64,000 bases of DNA from Bradyrhizobium iriomotense (GTDB lineage: Bacteria; Pseudomonadota; Alphaproteobacteria; Rhizobiales; Xanthobacteraceae): positions 169,426 through 233,425 of the forward strand of contig NZ_JAFCJZ010000015.1 of the NCBI RefSeq assembly GCF_018130765.1, written 5' to 3'. The notes beneath the pieces were generated by a model. The model was not told where the DNA came from. It did not search any database and was given only the letters and a program-made list of their open reading frames with translations. This document shows positions 40,818 to 51,840 of this stretch, piece by piece. The translations under genes were made by a program, and so were the position numbers. Each line of letters starts with the position of its first letter. The stretch's first letter is position 1.

Positions 40818-42044
40818 TCAGTGGTTCATCTCGCTCGAAATGACGTCGCCGAACAGCTCCCATTTCTTGCCCTTGAAGCGCATCATCTGGAGCTGCTCGA
40901 TCGGGGCGAAATTGTCAGGTGCGGTGTTGATCTTGATGCCGGGCAGCAGCGTGTCGGGCTCGAATTCCTTGATGCTGGCGGCCTGCTTCATGACGTTCTC
41001 GCGGGTGAGATCGTCGCCGCACATCTGCAGCACCTTCACCATGGTCTGGGCTGCGGCATAGCCGAACACCACGCCGGCATCGAGCTTGTTGGCCTTGGGC
41101 TCGTACTGTGCGAGGAAATTGTAGAACTTCTTCATGCCGTCGTCGGCGTTCCATTGCGGGTCCGAGCCGTCCTTGGTGTAGGTGGCCGACAGGATGCCTT
41201 GCGAGACCTCGAGGCCCGCCGGCTCCAGCACGCCGCCGACCGAGGCCGAGACGTTGGAGATGATGTGGACCGGATGCCAGTTGATCTCGGCCGCCTTCTT
41301 GATCGCCTGTGCCGCAAATTTCGGGGTGGTGATGCTGATGAAGACGTCGGCGCCCGAGGCCTTCAGTTTCACGACGTGCTCGTCGATCGCGGGCTCCGAG
41401 GTGTCGTAGCTCTCTTCCAGCACGATCATCGAGGCCCTGGGCCCGAGGCCCTCCTTCAGTCCCTTCAGATAGTCCTTGCCGAAATCGTCGTTCTGAAAGA
41501 GCAGGCCGATCTTGGCGTCCGGCTTCTCCTTCATGATGTACTTGGCGTAGATGCGCGCCTCGCTCGCGTAGCTCGGCTGCCAGCCCATGGTCCAGGGATA
41601 CTGCCTGGGGTCGTTCCACTTCGAGGCGCCGCTCGCCACGAACAATTGCGGCACCTTCTTCTCGTTCATGTATTTGCGGATCGCGCCGTTGGTGGAGGTA
41701 CCGAGCGAGCCGAAGATCAGGAGCACCCCGTCGCTCTCGACCAGCTTGCGCGCCTGCTCCACCGTCTTCGGCGGGGAGTAGCCGTCGTCGTAGGAGATGA
41801 ACCTGATCTTGCGGCCGTTGATACCGCCCTCGGCATTGATCTTGTTGAAATAGGCTTCCTCGGTCCTGCCGATCGCGGCATAGGCGGAGGCTGGCCCGCT
41901 ATAGGGCATGATGTTGCCTATTCTGATCTCGGTATCGGAAGCGCCGCTGTCGTATTTCTTCTGCGCCCGTGCCGGGCCGCTCACCGCAGTGCACAACGCG
42001 AATGCGGCCAAGAGGGCCGCAATCTGAAATCGAACGGCAGTCAT
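40818..42044 (-). CDS. Liv-type ABC substrate-binding protein, tandem copy 3
   Basis: This 408-residue paralog starts at the ATG at 42044, after AGGAGAAAG, with a signal peptide MTAVRFQIAALLAAFALCTA. It is the most divergent of the four: the shared motif reads SAYAAIGRTEEAYFNKINAE, and the hinge region has LIFGSLGTSTNGAIRKYMNE. A larger shift is seen near the C-terminus (FYNFLAQYEPKANKLDAGVV). No convincing terminator follows it; a weak 6-bp hairpin at 40773-40787 lacks a T-run. Confidence 0.9.
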   Translation of the reverse strand: MTAVRFQIAALLAAFALCTAVSGPARAQKKYDSGASDTEIRIGNIMPYSGPASAYAAIGRTEEAYFNKINAEGGINGRKIRFISYDDGYSPPKTVEQARKLVESDGVLLIFGSLGTSTNGAIRKYMNEKKVPQLFVASGASKWNDPRQYPWTMGWQPSYASEARIYAKYIMKEKPDAKIGLLFQNDDFGKDYLKGLKEGLGPRASMIVLEESYDTSEPAIDEHVVKLKASGADVFISITTPKFAAQAIKKAAEINWHPVHIISNVSASVGGVLEPAGLEVSQGILSATYTKDGSDPQWNADDGMKKFYNFLAQYEPKANKLDAGVVFGYAAAQTMVKVLQMCGDDLTRENVMKQAASIKEFEPDTLLPGIKINTAPDNFAPIEQLQMMRFKGKKWELFGDVISSEMNH

Positions 42045-42104
42045 CTTTCTCCTACCCCGGCTGGATCGGCGCCGCATTGAACAAGATTGACGGGCGACGT
42101 CAAC

Positions 42105-42133
42105 AAAAAGCCCCCGCGATCGCTCGCGGGGGC
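42105..42133 (-). terminator. Rho-independent terminator after the fourth tandem receptor gene
   Basis: A perfect 10-bp stem (GCCCCCGCGA at 42110-42119, TCGCGGGGGC at 42124-42133) with a 4-base loop is followed on the minus strand by TTTTTG. It lies 32 bases past the stop at 42165 and separates the permease operon plus its first receptor from the remaining receptors. Confidence 0.9.
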
Positions 42134-42164
42134 CTATCGATGCCAGGACTATGACGTCAGCGTG

Positions 42165-43400
42165 TCACTCGGAGGCGACGTCGCCGCTGATGATCTCGCC
42201 GAACAGTTCCCACTTCTCGCCCTTGAAGCGCTGCATCTGCAGCTGCGCGATCGGGGCGAAGTCGGTGGCGCTGGTGTTGATCTTGACGCCGGGCAGCAGG
42301 GTGTCCGGGGCAAAATCCTTCAGCGAGGCCGCCTGCTTCATCAGGTTGGCGCGGGTGAGGTCGTCACCGCACATCTCCAGCACCTTGGCCAGCGTCGAGG
42401 CCGCACCATAGCCGTAGACCATGGCGGTGTCGGACTTGTCCGCGCCCGGCATGTACTTGTCGACGAACTCGTTCCACTTCTTCATGCCGGGGTCGTTGTT
42501 CCACTGCGGATCCGTGGAGTCCTTGGCATAGGCCGCCGACAGCACGTCCTGCGAGGCCTCGAAGCCGGCCGGCTTCATCACGCTGCCGACCGAGATCGAG
42601 ACGTTGGTCAGGATCTGCAGCGGCTTCCAGGTGAGCTCGGCGGTCTTCTTGATGGTCTGCGCCGCGAATTTCGGCGTCGCGTAGATCAGCAGCACGTCGG
42701 GGTTGGCGGCCTTGATCTTGACGATGTGGCCGTCGACCGACGGCTCCGAGACCTCATAGCTCTCTTCCATGATGATCATGGACGAGGCCTTGGCGCCGAG
42801 GCCGTCCTTGGTGCCCTTGAGGTAGTCTTTGCCGAAATCGTCGTTCTGGTAGAGGATCGCGATCTTGGCGTTCGGCTTCTCCTTCATCAGCCATTTCGCG
42901 TAGATCTGCGCTTCGCTCTGGTAGGAGGGCTGCCAGCCCATGGTCCAGGGGAAGTTCTTCGGGTCGTTCCACTTGGTCGCGCCGGTGGCGACGAACAGCT
43001 GCGGGATCTTCTTGGCGTTCAGGTATTTCTGGATCGCCGTGTTCGAGGGCGTGCCGAGCGGGTTGAACACGGCCAGCACTTCGTCGCTCTCGACCAGCTT
43101 GCGGACCTGCTCGACCGCCTTCGGCGGCGAATAGGCGTCGTCATAGGTGACGAAGTTGATCTTGCGGCCGTTGATACCGCCCTTGTCGTTGATCATCTTG
43201 AAATAGGCTTCTTCGGTCTTGCCGATGATGCCATAGGCCGACGCCGGACCGCTGTACGGCATGATGTTGCCGATCTTGATCTCGGTATCGGAAGCGCCGG
43301 TATCATATTTCTTTTGGGCAAATGCCGCGCCGGAGTTGAAAGTGAAGGCTGCCGTTGCCGTGACCAGCGCGGCGGCTCGCAGTGTTCTTCCAAAAGACAA
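42165..43400 (-). CDS. Liv-type ABC substrate-binding protein, tandem copy 4 (next to livM)
   Basis: This 411-residue paralog is nearest to the permease genes, 30 bases after livM. I read a TTG start at 43400, preceded by AAGGAGA at good spacing. The signal peptide is MSFGRTLRAAALVTATAAFT, with cleavage near AFAQ. It shares QKKYDTGASDTEIKIGNIMP, YDDAYSPPKAVEQVRKLVES and GWQPSYQSEAQIYAKWLMKE with the others. As the operon-proximal copy it is probably the main receptor and the others later duplicates. Confidence 0.88.
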   Translation of the reverse strand: MSFGRTLRAAALVTATAAFTFNSGAAFAQKKYDTGASDTEIKIGNIMPYSGPASAYGIIGKTEEAYFKMINDKGGINGRKINFVTYDDAYSPPKAVEQVRKLVESDEVLAVFNPLGTPSNTAIQKYLNAKKIPQLFVATGATKWNDPKNFPWTMGWQPSYQSEAQIYAKWLMKEKPNAKIAILYQNDDFGKDYLKGTKDGLGAKASSMIIMEESYEVSEPSVDGHIVKIKAANPDVLLIYATPKFAAQTIKKTAELTWKPLQILTNVSISVGSVMKPAGFEASQDVLSAAYAKDSTDPQWNNDPGMKKWNEFVDKYMPGADKSDTAMVYGYGAASTLAKVLEMCGDDLTRANLMKQAASLKDFAPDTLLPGVKINTSATDFAPIAQLQMQRFKGEKWELFGEIISGDVASE

Positions 43401-43430
43401 TTCGGGTCTCCTTTGTACGATTAATGGATT

Positions 43431-44450
43431 TCAGTTCTTTCTGAGCTTTCCAGCGAGTTGCTGGCCCAGGATTGCGATCTGCCTTGCGCCGTGCGGCACG
43501 AGGTAGATGACGAGGAACAACAGCACGCCGAACACGGCGCCGGAGAGGCCCTTGGAGATGCTCTCCGCCATGTTCGGCACGAAGATGATGAAGGCCGCAC
43601 CGACGAACGAGCCGGGCAGCCAGCCGACGCCGCCGACCACCATGCCGAGGAACAGCGAGATCGCGAGCGTGATGGTGTAGCTGTCGGGGGCCACGAACTG
43701 CACCGCGATGGCGCCGAGCGAGCCGGCGATACCGGTGATCGCCGCGGACACGCCGAAGGCCAGCGTCTTGTAGAGCGCGACGTTGACACCCATCGAGGAA
43801 GCCGCGATCTCGTTGTCGCGGATCGCCATGAAGGCGCGGCCCGACCTCGAGCGCAACAGGTTCACCGAGAAGATGTAGATCGCGATCGTCACGACGAGCG
43901 TGAAATAGTACAGCCACATGTCCTGCGACATCGGCAGGCCGAACGGCGCGTCGGGCTTGGTGACGACGAGGCCCTGCACGCCGCCGGTCCAGTGCTCGAG
44001 GAAGTTCAGCTTCAGGAGCTGCGGCATCGCGGTGGCGAGCGCGAAGGTCGCGAGCGCGAGATAGACGCCCGACAGCCGCAGGGCCGGTTTGCCGAAAAGG
44101 TAACCGAATCCAAAGCAGACCACCGCGGAAATCGGAATGGTAAGTGCGTAGTTGATGTTGGCGTGCTCCATCAGCACTGCCGAAGTATAGGCGCCGACCG
44201 CGTAGAACGCGCTCTGGCCGAGCGAGAACTGGCCCGAGCCGCCGGTCAGGATGTTCAGCGCCAGCACGGCGAGCCCGTAGATCAGGAGCATCGTCATCTG
44301 GAAGATGACGAAGTTCTTGACGAAGACGGGGACGATCACGAGCGCGGCGAGCACCACCAGCGAGGTGCCGGTGCCCAGCGTCATGGCCCGCTTCGGAACG
44401 GCCTCGACCGCCTGGTGGCCTTCTGCAACGACTTCTTCTGCAGCGCTCAT
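43431..44450 (-). CDS. livM: Liv-type ABC transporter permease (LivM)
   Basis: This 339-residue membrane permease starts MSAAEEVVAEGHQAVEAVPK at 44450. LivM features include GLAVLALNILTGGSGQFSLG, QSAFYAVGAYTSAVLMEHAN, RSRSGRAFMAIRDNEIAASS and GMVVGGVGWLPGSFVGAAFI. It follows livH with a 2-base gap and precedes the receptor gene at 43400. It forms the pore with LivH. Confidence 0.92.
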   Translation of the reverse strand: MSAAEEVVAEGHQAVEAVPKRAMTLGTGTSLVVLAALVIVPVFVKNFVIFQMTMLLIYGLAVLALNILTGGSGQFSLGQSAFYAVGAYTSAVLMEHANINYALTIPISAVVCFGFGYLFGKPALRLSGVYLALATFALATAMPQLLKLNFLEHWTGGVQGLVVTKPDAPFGLPMSQDMWLYYFTLVVTIAIYIFSVNLLRSRSGRAFMAIRDNEIAASSMGVNVALYKTLAFGVSAAITGIAGSLGAIAVQFVAPDSYTITLAISLFLGMVVGGVGWLPGSFVGAAFIIFVPNMAESISKGLSGAVFGVLLFLVIYLVPHGARQIAILGQQLAGKLRKN

Positions 44451-44452
44451 GA

Positions 44453-45331
44453 TCAAACTCGCTTGACGATGTGCCGGCCGAACAGGCCAGCGGGTTTGAC
44501 GACCAGGACGGAGATGATCAGCGCAAGCGCGATCGGGAGTTTCAGCTCGTTGCCGACGCCGGGGATGTAGGTGCCGGCGAGGTTCTCGAAGACGCCGACC
44601 AGGAAGCCGCCGACCACTGCGCCGAACGGGCTGGTGAGGCCGCCGAGCACCGCCGCGGCGAAGCCGTAGATCAAGACGCCGCCCATCATGTTGGGCTCGA
44701 GGAACACGACGGGGGCGATCAGCATGCCGGCGATCGAGCCGATCGCCGAGGCCATGCCCCAACCCAGCGCGATCATCCAGCTCGTGTTGATGCCGACGAG
44801 GCGGGCCGATTCAGGCACCGAGGCGGCCGCGCGCATCGCAAGGCCGATGCGGGTGTACTGGAAGAAGAAGTAGAGGCCGAGCAGCAACAGCACGGTGACG
44901 CCGATCATGCCGGCCTGGTGGGTCGAGATCAGCTGGCTGCCCAGGAACGGTGCGGAGCCGAACGGGGTCGGGTACTGCTTGATGGTGAAGTCCCAGATCA
45001 GGCCGGCCGAGGAGTTGATGATCGCGAACAACGCGATGAAGCCGGCGACGTTGGTCAGTATTGGCGCCTTGGCTAGCGGCTTGAACAAAATGCGCTCGAT
45101 CGCGATGCCGCCGACGAAGGAGAACGCCAGCGTGATGACGAAGGCGGCCCAGTAGGGCACGCCCCACTGCATCAGCTGCCAGGAGATGAAGGTCGAGAAC
45201 ATCGCCATCTCGCCCTGCGCAAAGTTGAGATGGTCGATCGCCTGGTAGATCATGACCACGGCGAGCGCCATGCAGGCGTAGATCGCGCCCGTGGCGATGC
45301 CGGCCAGGACCTGGTTGGTAAACAGCTCCAT
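44453..45331 (-). CDS. livH: Liv-type ABC transporter permease (LivH)
   Basis: This 292-residue permease starts MELFTNQVLAGIATGAIYAC at 45331, after GGGAG. LivH signatures are MALAVVMIYQAIDHLNFAQG and EMAMFSTFISWQLMQWGVPY, then RLVGINTSWMIALGWGMASA. It lies 13 bases after livF and 2 bases before livM on the minus strand, within the livG-livF-livH-livM-receptor order. Confidence 0.93.
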   Translation of the reverse strand: MELFTNQVLAGIATGAIYACMALAVVMIYQAIDHLNFAQGEMAMFSTFISWQLMQWGVPYWAAFVITLAFSFVGGIAIERILFKPLAKAPILTNVAGFIALFAIINSSAGLIWDFTIKQYPTPFGSAPFLGSQLISTHQAGMIGVTVLLLLGLYFFFQYTRIGLAMRAAASVPESARLVGINTSWMIALGWGMASAIGSIAGMLIAPVVFLEPNMMGGVLIYGFAAAVLGGLTSPFGAVVGGFLVGVFENLAGTYIPGVGNELKLPIALALIISVLVVKPAGLFGRHIVKRV

Positions 45332-45344
45332 TGTCCCGGCTCCC

Positions 45345-46058
45345 TCAGTAACCCAGATAGGATTTGCGGATTTCTTCGTTGTTCGCGATGTCCTTGGCAT
45401 TGCCAGACATCACGATGCGGCCGGTCTCGATCACATAGGCCTGGTCGGCGAGCTCGAGCGCGAGCTGGGCGTTCTGCTCGACCACCAGGATCGACACCTT
45501 GTCCTCGCGGTTGATCTTGCCGAGGATGCCGAACAGGTCGCGCACCACCAGCGGCGCGAGGCCGAAGGAGGGCTCGTCCAGCAGCATCAGCCGCGGCCGC
45601 AGCATCAGCGCGCGGGCGACCGCGAGCATCTGCTGCTCGCCGCCGGAGAGCGTGCCGGCCTGCTGGGTGTGGCGCTGCTTCAGCACCGGGAAATGCGCAT
45701 ACATGCGCTCGATATCGGAGACGATGCCGGCGCTGTCCTTGCGGGTGATGGCGCCGAGCTGGAGGTTCTCCTCCACCGTCATGTTGGTGAAGGTGCCGCG
45801 GCCCTGCGGCACATGGGCGATGCCGAACCGCACGATGCTCTCGGTTGAGCGGTTGTTGAGCGGCTTGCCGTCGAACTCGATGCCGCCGGTGGAGCGCACC
45901 ATGTTGCAGATTGCGCGCAGCGTCGTGGTCTTGCCGGCGCCGTTGGCACCGAGCAGCGTCGTCAGCGAGCCCTCGTTGAGCGAGAAGGACAGGCCATGCA
46001 GCGCCTGGACCTGGCCGTAATAGGCGCGCAGGTCCTTGACGTTGAGCAGTGTCGTCAT
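45345..46058 (-). CDS. livF: Liv-type ABC transporter ATP-binding protein (LivF)
   Basis: This 237-residue ATPase has Walker A GANGAGKTT, the LivF-type segment HVPQGRGTFTNMTVEENLQL, signature LSGGEQQMLAVARAL and Walker B LMLLDEPSFGLAP. The start at 46058 overlaps the livG stop in ATGA. It energises the importer encoded by livHM together with LivG. Confidence 0.93.
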   Translation of the reverse strand: MTTLLNVKDLRAYYGQVQALHGLSFSLNEGSLTTLLGANGAGKTTTLRAICNMVRSTGGIEFDGKPLNNRSTESIVRFGIAHVPQGRGTFTNMTVEENLQLGAITRKDSAGIVSDIERMYAHFPVLKQRHTQQAGTLSGGEQQMLAVARALMLRPRLMLLDEPSFGLAPLVVRDLFGILGKINREDKVSILVVEQNAQLALELADQAYVIETGRIVMSGNAKDIANNEEIRKSYLGY

Positions 46059-46852
46059 TGGTCCTTGCTCCCGAGATAGGCCTTAATGACGTCGGGGTCC
46101 GCCTGCACCTGGGCCGGCGTGCCTTCCGCGAGCTTCTTGCCGAAATTCAGCGCGACGACGTGGTCGGCGATCGACATCACGAGGCCCATGTGATGCTCGA
46201 CCAGCAGCACCGTCATGTGCCGCTCGTCACGGATTTTGCGGATGAGGTCGGCGAGCACATAGACTTCCTCGTGGTTGAGGCCGCCGGCGGGCTCGTCGAG
46301 CAGCAGGATCTTCGGATCGGCAGCCAGCGCGCGCGCCAGCTCGACGCGCTTCTGCGTGCCGAAGGGCAGGCCGGACACAGTGGTGTGAGCGACGTCCTCG
46401 AGGTCGAGATAGGCGAGGATCTCGTGCACCTTCTTGTTGACGCTGGCCTCGCTGCGCCGGACCCACGCCAGTTTCAGGGAGTCGCTGATGATGTCGCTGG
46501 AGGTTTTCGAATGGGCGCCGACGCGGACATTGTCCATCACCGACAGGTTCGGAAACAGCGCCACGTTCTGGAAGGTGCGGCCGATACCGATCTCGGCGAT
46601 CCGGTGCGGCGGACGCGACAGGATGCTGACGCCTTCCATCAGGATGTCGCCAGACGACGGCTGGTAGAGCCGCGAGAGGCAATTGAAGAGCGTTGTCTTG
46701 CCGGCGCCGTTGGGGCCGATCAATCCGAGGATCTGGCCCTTGTGCATGTCGAAGGACACGCCGTTGAGCGCGATGATGCCGCCGAACACGACGCTGACGT
46801 CGCGAACCGCGAGCAGGGGCGATGTACCCTGCGCGAGCTGTGCCTGCGTCAT
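46055..46852 (-). CDS. livG: Liv-type ABC transporter ATP-binding protein (LivG)
   Basis: This 265-residue ATPase starts MTQAQLAQGTSPLLAVRDVS at 46852, after GAGACGAG. It has Walker A GPNGAGKTT, GRTFQNVALFPNLSVMDNV, a modified signature LPFGTQKRVELARAL and Walker B ILLLDEPAGGLNHEE. The signature lacks the usual LSGGQ wording, as is common in this branch. The gene follows the IclR regulator by 66 bases on the same strand, so the regulator and importer may share one transcript. Confidence 0.92.
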   Translation of the reverse strand: MTQAQLAQGTSPLLAVRDVSVVFGGIIALNGVSFDMHKGQILGLIGPNGAGKTTLFNCLSRLYQPSSGDILMEGVSILSRPPHRIAEIGIGRTFQNVALFPNLSVMDNVRVGAHSKTSSDIISDSLKLAWVRRSEASVNKKVHEILAYLDLEDVAHTTVSGLPFGTQKRVELARALAADPKILLLDEPAGGLNHEEVYVLADLIRKIRDERHMTVLLVEHHMGLVMSIADHVVALNFGKKLAEGTPAQVQADPDVIKAYLGSKDQ

Positions 46853-46918
46853 CTCGTCTCGCCCACGATGTTCAGTGGGCGAAGGGGCGATGCGAACCGC
46901 TCCCTGCAACGACAAAGG

Positions 46919-47785
46919 CTATCTGAACCCCTCGGCCACACGCGCAACTTTTCCTCCTGATTTCAGCTTTTTGCTGACTTCTTTTTTGGAATGCGGCATC
47001 AGACCACCGAGTGCCGCTTCGATGTTCCTTACCATCGCAAGCAGACGCGGTCCAATGTCGTTGATCAAACGCTCTTCCGTGAAACGGAATGCGGGCGCAC
47101 CGCAATTGAATGCGTAAGGTCCGGTTCCGTCGTTGAGCTTGAGCGCGACGCCGGCGGCGCCGATGTCGTCGTGCCAATCGCCGACGGAAATCGCAAAGCC
47201 GTATTTCGCGACGGTCTCGCCGGAACGTTCGAGGCCGTCGCGCATCTTGGGCCAGCGGCTGCCGTAATGTTCACGCAGGATGCGCGACACCTCGGCGCGA
47301 TTGTCTTCGTCGAGCGCCCAGAAATAGGCGCGGCCCATCGCGCTGGTTGCAATCGGCACACGCGAGCCGACGTCAAGTTGAACGCCGACCGTCTCGCTGC
47401 CGCGGCTTTGCCCGAAATAGATCATGCTGTGACGGTCGCGGCCGCCGACGGCGACCGCGCCGCCGGTCGCGCGCATCACTTCCTCGCGAAACGGCTCGGA
47501 CAAATGCCGAACGCCGAGATTGGCGAGCGCGGCGTAGCCGAGCGACATCGCGGCGGGCGCGAGCTGGTACTTCTCGAAACGGGGAACCGGCGTCAGGTAG
47601 CCGAGCTTGGTCAGCGTATAGGTCAGCCGCGATACGGTCGGCTTCGGCAGATTGGTCCGCGCCGCGATCTCCTGATTGCCGAGCAGGCCGTCATTGGGTT
47701 GGAATGCGCGCAATACGTCCAGTCCGCGGGAAAGCGCGACGACGAAATTCCGATCGGTCGCAGTCTTCTTTCCTGTACGCTTCAT
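46919..47785 (-). CDS. IclR family transcriptional regulator
   Basis: This 288-residue protein starts MKRTGKKTATDRNFVVALSR at 47785. The N-terminal winged helix (GLDVLRAFQPNDGLLGNQEI, AARTNLPKPTVSRLTYTLTK) is followed by the IclR effector domain (GVQLDVGSRVPIATSAMGRA; GFAISVGDWHDDIGAAGVAL). It is divergent from pimF with a perfect palindrome between, and lies upstream of livGFHM on its own strand. In R. palustris the pim operon has an IclR-type neighbour, as I recall. Dual control of uptake and catabolism is inferred. Confidence 0.92.
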   Translation of the reverse strand: MKRTGKKTATDRNFVVALSRGLDVLRAFQPNDGLLGNQEIAARTNLPKPTVSRLTYTLTKLGYLTPVPRFEKYQLAPAAMSLGYAALANLGVRHLSEPFREEVMRATGGAVAVGGRDRHSMIYFGQSRGSETVGVQLDVGSRVPIATSAMGRAYFWALDEDNRAEVSRILREHYGSRWPKMRDGLERSGETVAKYGFAISVGDWHDDIGAAGVALKLNDGTGPYAFNCGAPAFRFTEERLINDIGPRLLAMVRNIEAALGGLMPHSKKEVSKKLKSGGKVARVAEGFR

Positions 47786-47852
47786 CCCTGATCTGCTTCT
47801 TGCGCGGAGTCGTTGACAACGTCCGTGCTTCAAAATAACCCTGCCGTCAAGA

Positions 47853-47871
47853 TGCGGAATTAAATTCCGCA
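47853..47871. promoter_or_regulatory. Perfect 9-1-9 palindrome, candidate IclR operator
   Basis: TGCGGAATT and AATTCCGCA are exact complements around a single A at 47862. It lies 68 bases upstream of the IclR start and 45 bases upstream of pimF, a position able to affect both divergent promoters. Confidence 0.75.
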
Positions 47872-47915
47872 CCGCGAAATCGAACAAAAGTAAATCCCCA
47901 CCAAGGAGGGAAGCC

Positions 47916-50012
<2,097 letters not shown>

Positions 50013-50032
50013 TGGGGCCTTGCACTCTCGGC

Positions 50033-50137
50033 GTCATTCCGGGATGGCCCCTAGGGCCAGGCCCGGAATCCATTTCGCCTTTGAGTGCGCTGCCTGATGG
50101 ATTCCGGGCTCGCGACTTCGTCGCGCCCCGGAATGAC
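50033..50137. repeat. Palindromic intergenic repeat, family A, in the pimF-pimA gap
   Basis: GTCATTCCGGGATGGCCC at the left and the complement ending CGCCCCGGAATGAC at the right, with GGAATCCAT/ATGGATTCC inside. It fills most of the 136-base gap and ends 11 bases before the pimA start. Confidence 0.8.
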
Positions 50138-50148
50138 CACTGAGTGTG

Positions 50149-51840
50149 ATGCAGAAAATGACCCATCCCGGCGAACAGTTTTACCCCGAAGGCGTGCGGT
50201 GGGACGATTCCATCGCCCAGGGATCGCTGCCTGACCTCTTGTCGAAAGCCGCCGCCGACTACGGTCCGCGCACCGCGCTGGAATTCCGGGAACGTCCGAT
50301 CACCTATACCGAGCTCGCCGCGATGGCCGATCGCGCCGCGGCTGCGTTCCTGCGCGAAGGCATCGGCAAGGGCAGCTCGGTCGCCCTGTTCCTTGGCAAC
50401 ACGCCGGACCATCCCGTCAATTTCTTCGGCGCGCTGAAGGCGGGCGCTCGCGTCGCGCATCTGTCGCCGCTCGATGGCGAGATCGCGCTGACGCACAAGG
50501 TCTCCGACTCCGGCTCGCGCCTGCTCGTCACCTCGAACCTCCAGGCCTTGCTGCCGACCGCACTGAAATTCCTGGAGAAGGGCCTGATCGACAAGCTCGT
50601 CGTCTGCGAGGACGACAATTGGGGCAAGGTCGGCACACCGCAGGCCGCCATCCCCGACGATCCCCGCATCGTCACCTTCAGGACTTTCGTCGAAGGCGTC
50701 GCCGCGCCGGCGCAATGGCCGTCCGTGACGGCCGACGACGTCGCACTGCTGCAATATACCGGCGGCACCACCGGCCTGCCCAAGGGCGCGATGCTGACGC
50801 ACGGCAATCTCACCTCGGCGGTGTCGATCTACGACGTCTGGGGCAAGCCGGCCCGTGCCGCGCGCGGCGATGTGGTCGAGCGCGTGATCTGCGTGCTGCC
50901 GCTGTTCCACATCTACGCACTCACCGTCGTGCTGCTGTCCTCGCTCAGCCGCGGCAATCTGATCTCGCTGCATCAGCGCTTCGATGTCGAAGCCGTGATG
51001 CGCGACATCGAAATCAAGCGCGCGACGTACTTCCCGGGCGTGCCGACCATGTGGATCGCGATTGCCGCGCTCCCCGACCTCGACAAGCGCGACTTCTCCT
51101 CGCTGGCGACGATCGGCTCCGGCGGCGCGCCGCTGCCGGTCGAGATCGCCAATTTCTTCGAGCGCAAGGTCGGCAAGAAGCTGCGCAGCGGCTGGGGCAT
51201 GACCGAGACCTGCTCGCCCGGCACCGGCCATCCGCCCTCAGGTCCCGACAAGCCCGGCTCGATCGGCCTGATGCTGCCCGGCATCGAGCTCGACGTCGTC
51301 GCGCTCGACGATCCCAAGCGCGTGCTGCCGCCGGGCGAAGTCGGCGAAATCCGCATCAAGGGCCCGAACGTCACCAAGGGCTACTGGAACAAGCCGGAGG
51401 GATCCGCGGATGCCTTCGTCGACGGCCGCTTCCTCACCGGCGACATCGGCTATGTCGACACCGACGGCTATTTCTTCCTGGTCGATCGCAAGAAGGACAT
51501 GATCATCTCCGGCGGCTTCAACGTCTATCCGCAGATGATCGAGCAGGCGATCTACACCATTCCGGGCGTGCACGAGGTGATCGTGCTCGGCATCCCCGAC
51601 CAGTATCGGGGCGAAGCCGCAAAGGCTTTCATCAAGCTCAAGCCGGACGCAAAGCCGTTCACGCTCGACGAGCTCCGCACCCAGCTCGCCGGCAAGGTCG
51701 GCAAGCACGAGCTGCCGGCCGAGGTCGAGTTCGTCGCCGACCTGCCGCGCACGCCGGTCGGAAAATTGTCGCGCCACGAATTGCGCCAGCAGCAGAAACC
51801 GTCACAATCCACCCAAACTGCATCAGGAGGTCGTTCTTGA
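50149..51840 (+). CDS. pimA: Acyl-CoA ligase (dicarboxylate/fatty acid-CoA ligase, PimA type)
   Basis: This 563-residue AMP-forming ligase has phosphate loop LQYTGGTTGLPKGAMLTHGN (about 202-221), PLFHIYALTVVLLSSLSRGN, SGWGMTETCSPGTGHPPSGP and the adenylate motif GDIGYVDTDGYFFLVDRKKD. The catalytic lysine sits in RTPVGKLSRHEL near 538. It activates the substrate with ATP and CoA. ATGs at 50149 and 50158 are both possible; no strong ribosome-binding site is seen because a repeat fills the leader. The stop shares bases with the pimB TTG start. Confidence 0.9.
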   Translation: MQKMTHPGEQFYPEGVRWDDSIAQGSLPDLLSKAAADYGPRTALEFRERPITYTELAAMADRAAAAFLREGIGKGSSVALFLGNTPDHPVNFFGALKAGARVAHLSPLDGEIALTHKVSDSGSRLLVTSNLQALLPTALKFLEKGLIDKLVVCEDDNWGKVGTPQAAIPDDPRIVTFRTFVEGVAAPAQWPSVTADDVALLQYTGGTTGLPKGAMLTHGNLTSAVSIYDVWGKPARAARGDVVERVICVLPLFHIYALTVVLLSSLSRGNLISLHQRFDVEAVMRDIEIKRATYFPGVPTMWIAIAALPDLDKRDFSSLATIGSGGAPLPVEIANFFERKVGKKLRSGWGMTETCSPGTGHPPSGPDKPGSIGLMLPGIELDVVALDDPKRVLPPGEVGEIRIKGPNVTKGYWNKPEGSADAFVDGRFLTGDIGYVDTDGYFFLVDRKKDMIISGGFNVYPQMIEQAIYTIPGVHEVIVLGIPDQYRGEAAKAFIKLKPDAKPFTLDELRTQLAGKVGKHELPAEVEFVADLPRTPVGKLSRHELRQQQKPSQSTQTASGGRS

